Source: Microthrixaceae bacterium (lineage in GTDB: Bacteria > Actinomycetota > Acidimicrobiia > Acidimicrobiales > Acidimicrobilacustridaceae). From it: a DNA stretch of 5,832 bases. The notes beneath the pieces were generated by a model, which worked only from the letters and a program-made list of their open reading frames with translations, did not search any database and was not told the origin of the DNA. The DNA is taken from contig CANGMY010000107.1 of assembly GCA_947455015.1 (NCBI GenBank), positions 1-5,832 on the forward strand. Reading direction: 5' to 3'. The position numbers were made by a program, and so were the translations under genes. Below are positions 5,591 to 5,832 of the stretch, piece by piece (the first letter of the stretch is position 1; every line of letters begins with the position of its first letter).

Positions 5591-5832
5591 GTGCGCCAAC
5601 GGTCGATAGTTCGCTTTGTGGTTGTGGTGGCCGTTGGGTTTGCGACGTTGGTTTCGGTAGCAAACCTCTCGCAGGCGCAAACGGCGACGACTGGTCGAGT
5701 AGTTCCCGCTTCGCTTCGGATCCGCGCGTTCGGCGATGCTGTCACCGCTGGATTTGGTATCGATGCATCAGGTGCGACCATTCCTTTTGAAAAAACAACC
5801 GAGTGTCGACCGAAGTGGATCGGTGACGGATC
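5591..5832 (+). CDS. Secreted SGNH/GDSL-hydrolase-like protein, 3' end cut by window
   Basis: The frame from GTG 5591 is open to the window edge (80 codons visible). It begins with a clear export signal: a basic n-region (RQRSIVR), a hydrophobic core FVVVVAVGFATLVSV (9-23), and a likely signal-peptidase site around residues 28-32 (SQAQTA). The mature part soon shows RIRAFGDAVTAGFG (43-56), matching block I of SGNH/GDSL esterases and lipases, usually G-D-S-x-T-x-G. Here the serine nucleophile position is Ala50 (codon GCT, 5738-5740). The remaining blocks lie beyond the window. An in-frame ATG at 5540 would add 17 residues before the signal and overlap the divergent promoter region, so GTG 5591 is preferred. 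Expected location is outside the membrane. If the family call is right it may be a non-catalytic binding protein or a diverged enzyme. It is divergent to the thioesterase cluster and need not be functionally linked. Confidence 0.7.
   Translation, partial: MRQRSIVRFVVVVAVGFATLVSVANLSQAQTATTGRVVPASLRIRAFGDAVTAGFGIDASGATIPFEKTTECRPKWIGDG

Noticed and set aside
5527..5781. N-terminal extension of the first thioesterase frame up to 5781
   Set aside because: The stretch is compositionally unlike the rest and lies opposite the signal peptide and GDSL block of the divergent secreted protein.
4921..5790. Long + strand open frame of 289 codons opposite the first thioesterase
   Set aside because: Its translation is low-complexity Gly/Arg-rich and shows no family motif. 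The opposite strand carries clear hotdog motifs. It is an antisense shadow typical of GC-rich coding DNA.

Overview
The window looks like chromosomal DNA from a moderately high-GC actinobacterium. An Acidimicrobiia-like or mycobacteria-related lineage is my inference from the gene families, GTG starts and possible leaderless promoters; nothing in the sequence fixes the taxon. The content is catabolic and lipid/acyl-CoA metabolism. I see no tRNA, rRNA, CRISPR array, insertion sequence or phage gene.

Layout. On the + strand, the left edge cuts into a PaaX-family regulator (1-732). Nine bases later comes an ACMSD-like amidohydrolase of the TIM-barrel metal-dependent hydrolase superfamily (742-1932). 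The amidohydrolase has no ribosome binding site. A good promoter-like sequence overlaps the regulator's stop codon and would start a leaderless mRNA at its ATG. A 118-base convergent intergenic region (1933-2050) holds a small hairpin and a perfect 12-bp-stem bidirectional terminator.

The - strand carries a three-gene cluster read right to left. It starts with a double-hotdog PaaI-like thioesterase (5526-4687), followed by a second one that overlaps it by ATGA (4690-3833). After a 78-base gap comes an acyl-CoA synthetase (3754-2051). That gap holds a 12-bp perfect palindrome, an inverted repeat that partly covers the ribosome binding site, and a strong Shine-Dalgarno sequence. Diverging from this cluster, a secreted SGNH/GDSL-hydrolase-like protein begins at 5591 on the + strand and runs off the right edge.

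How the genes may work together: the synthetase would activate a carboxylic acid to its CoA thioester, and the two thioesterases would hydrolyse surplus or intermediate acyl-CoAs. PaaX-family repressors classically sense phenylacetyl-CoA or another aryl/acyl-CoA, so the regulator could respond to the product of the synthetase. The amidohydrolase could act on a ring-cleavage or carboxylated intermediate. The substrate is not visible from sequence.

The most notable points are the GDSL-block Ser-to-Ala change in the secreted protein, the promoter overlapping the paaX-like stop codon, the palindrome in front of the synthetase, and the diverged tandem thioesterases. I do not see a clearly novel multi-gene system here.
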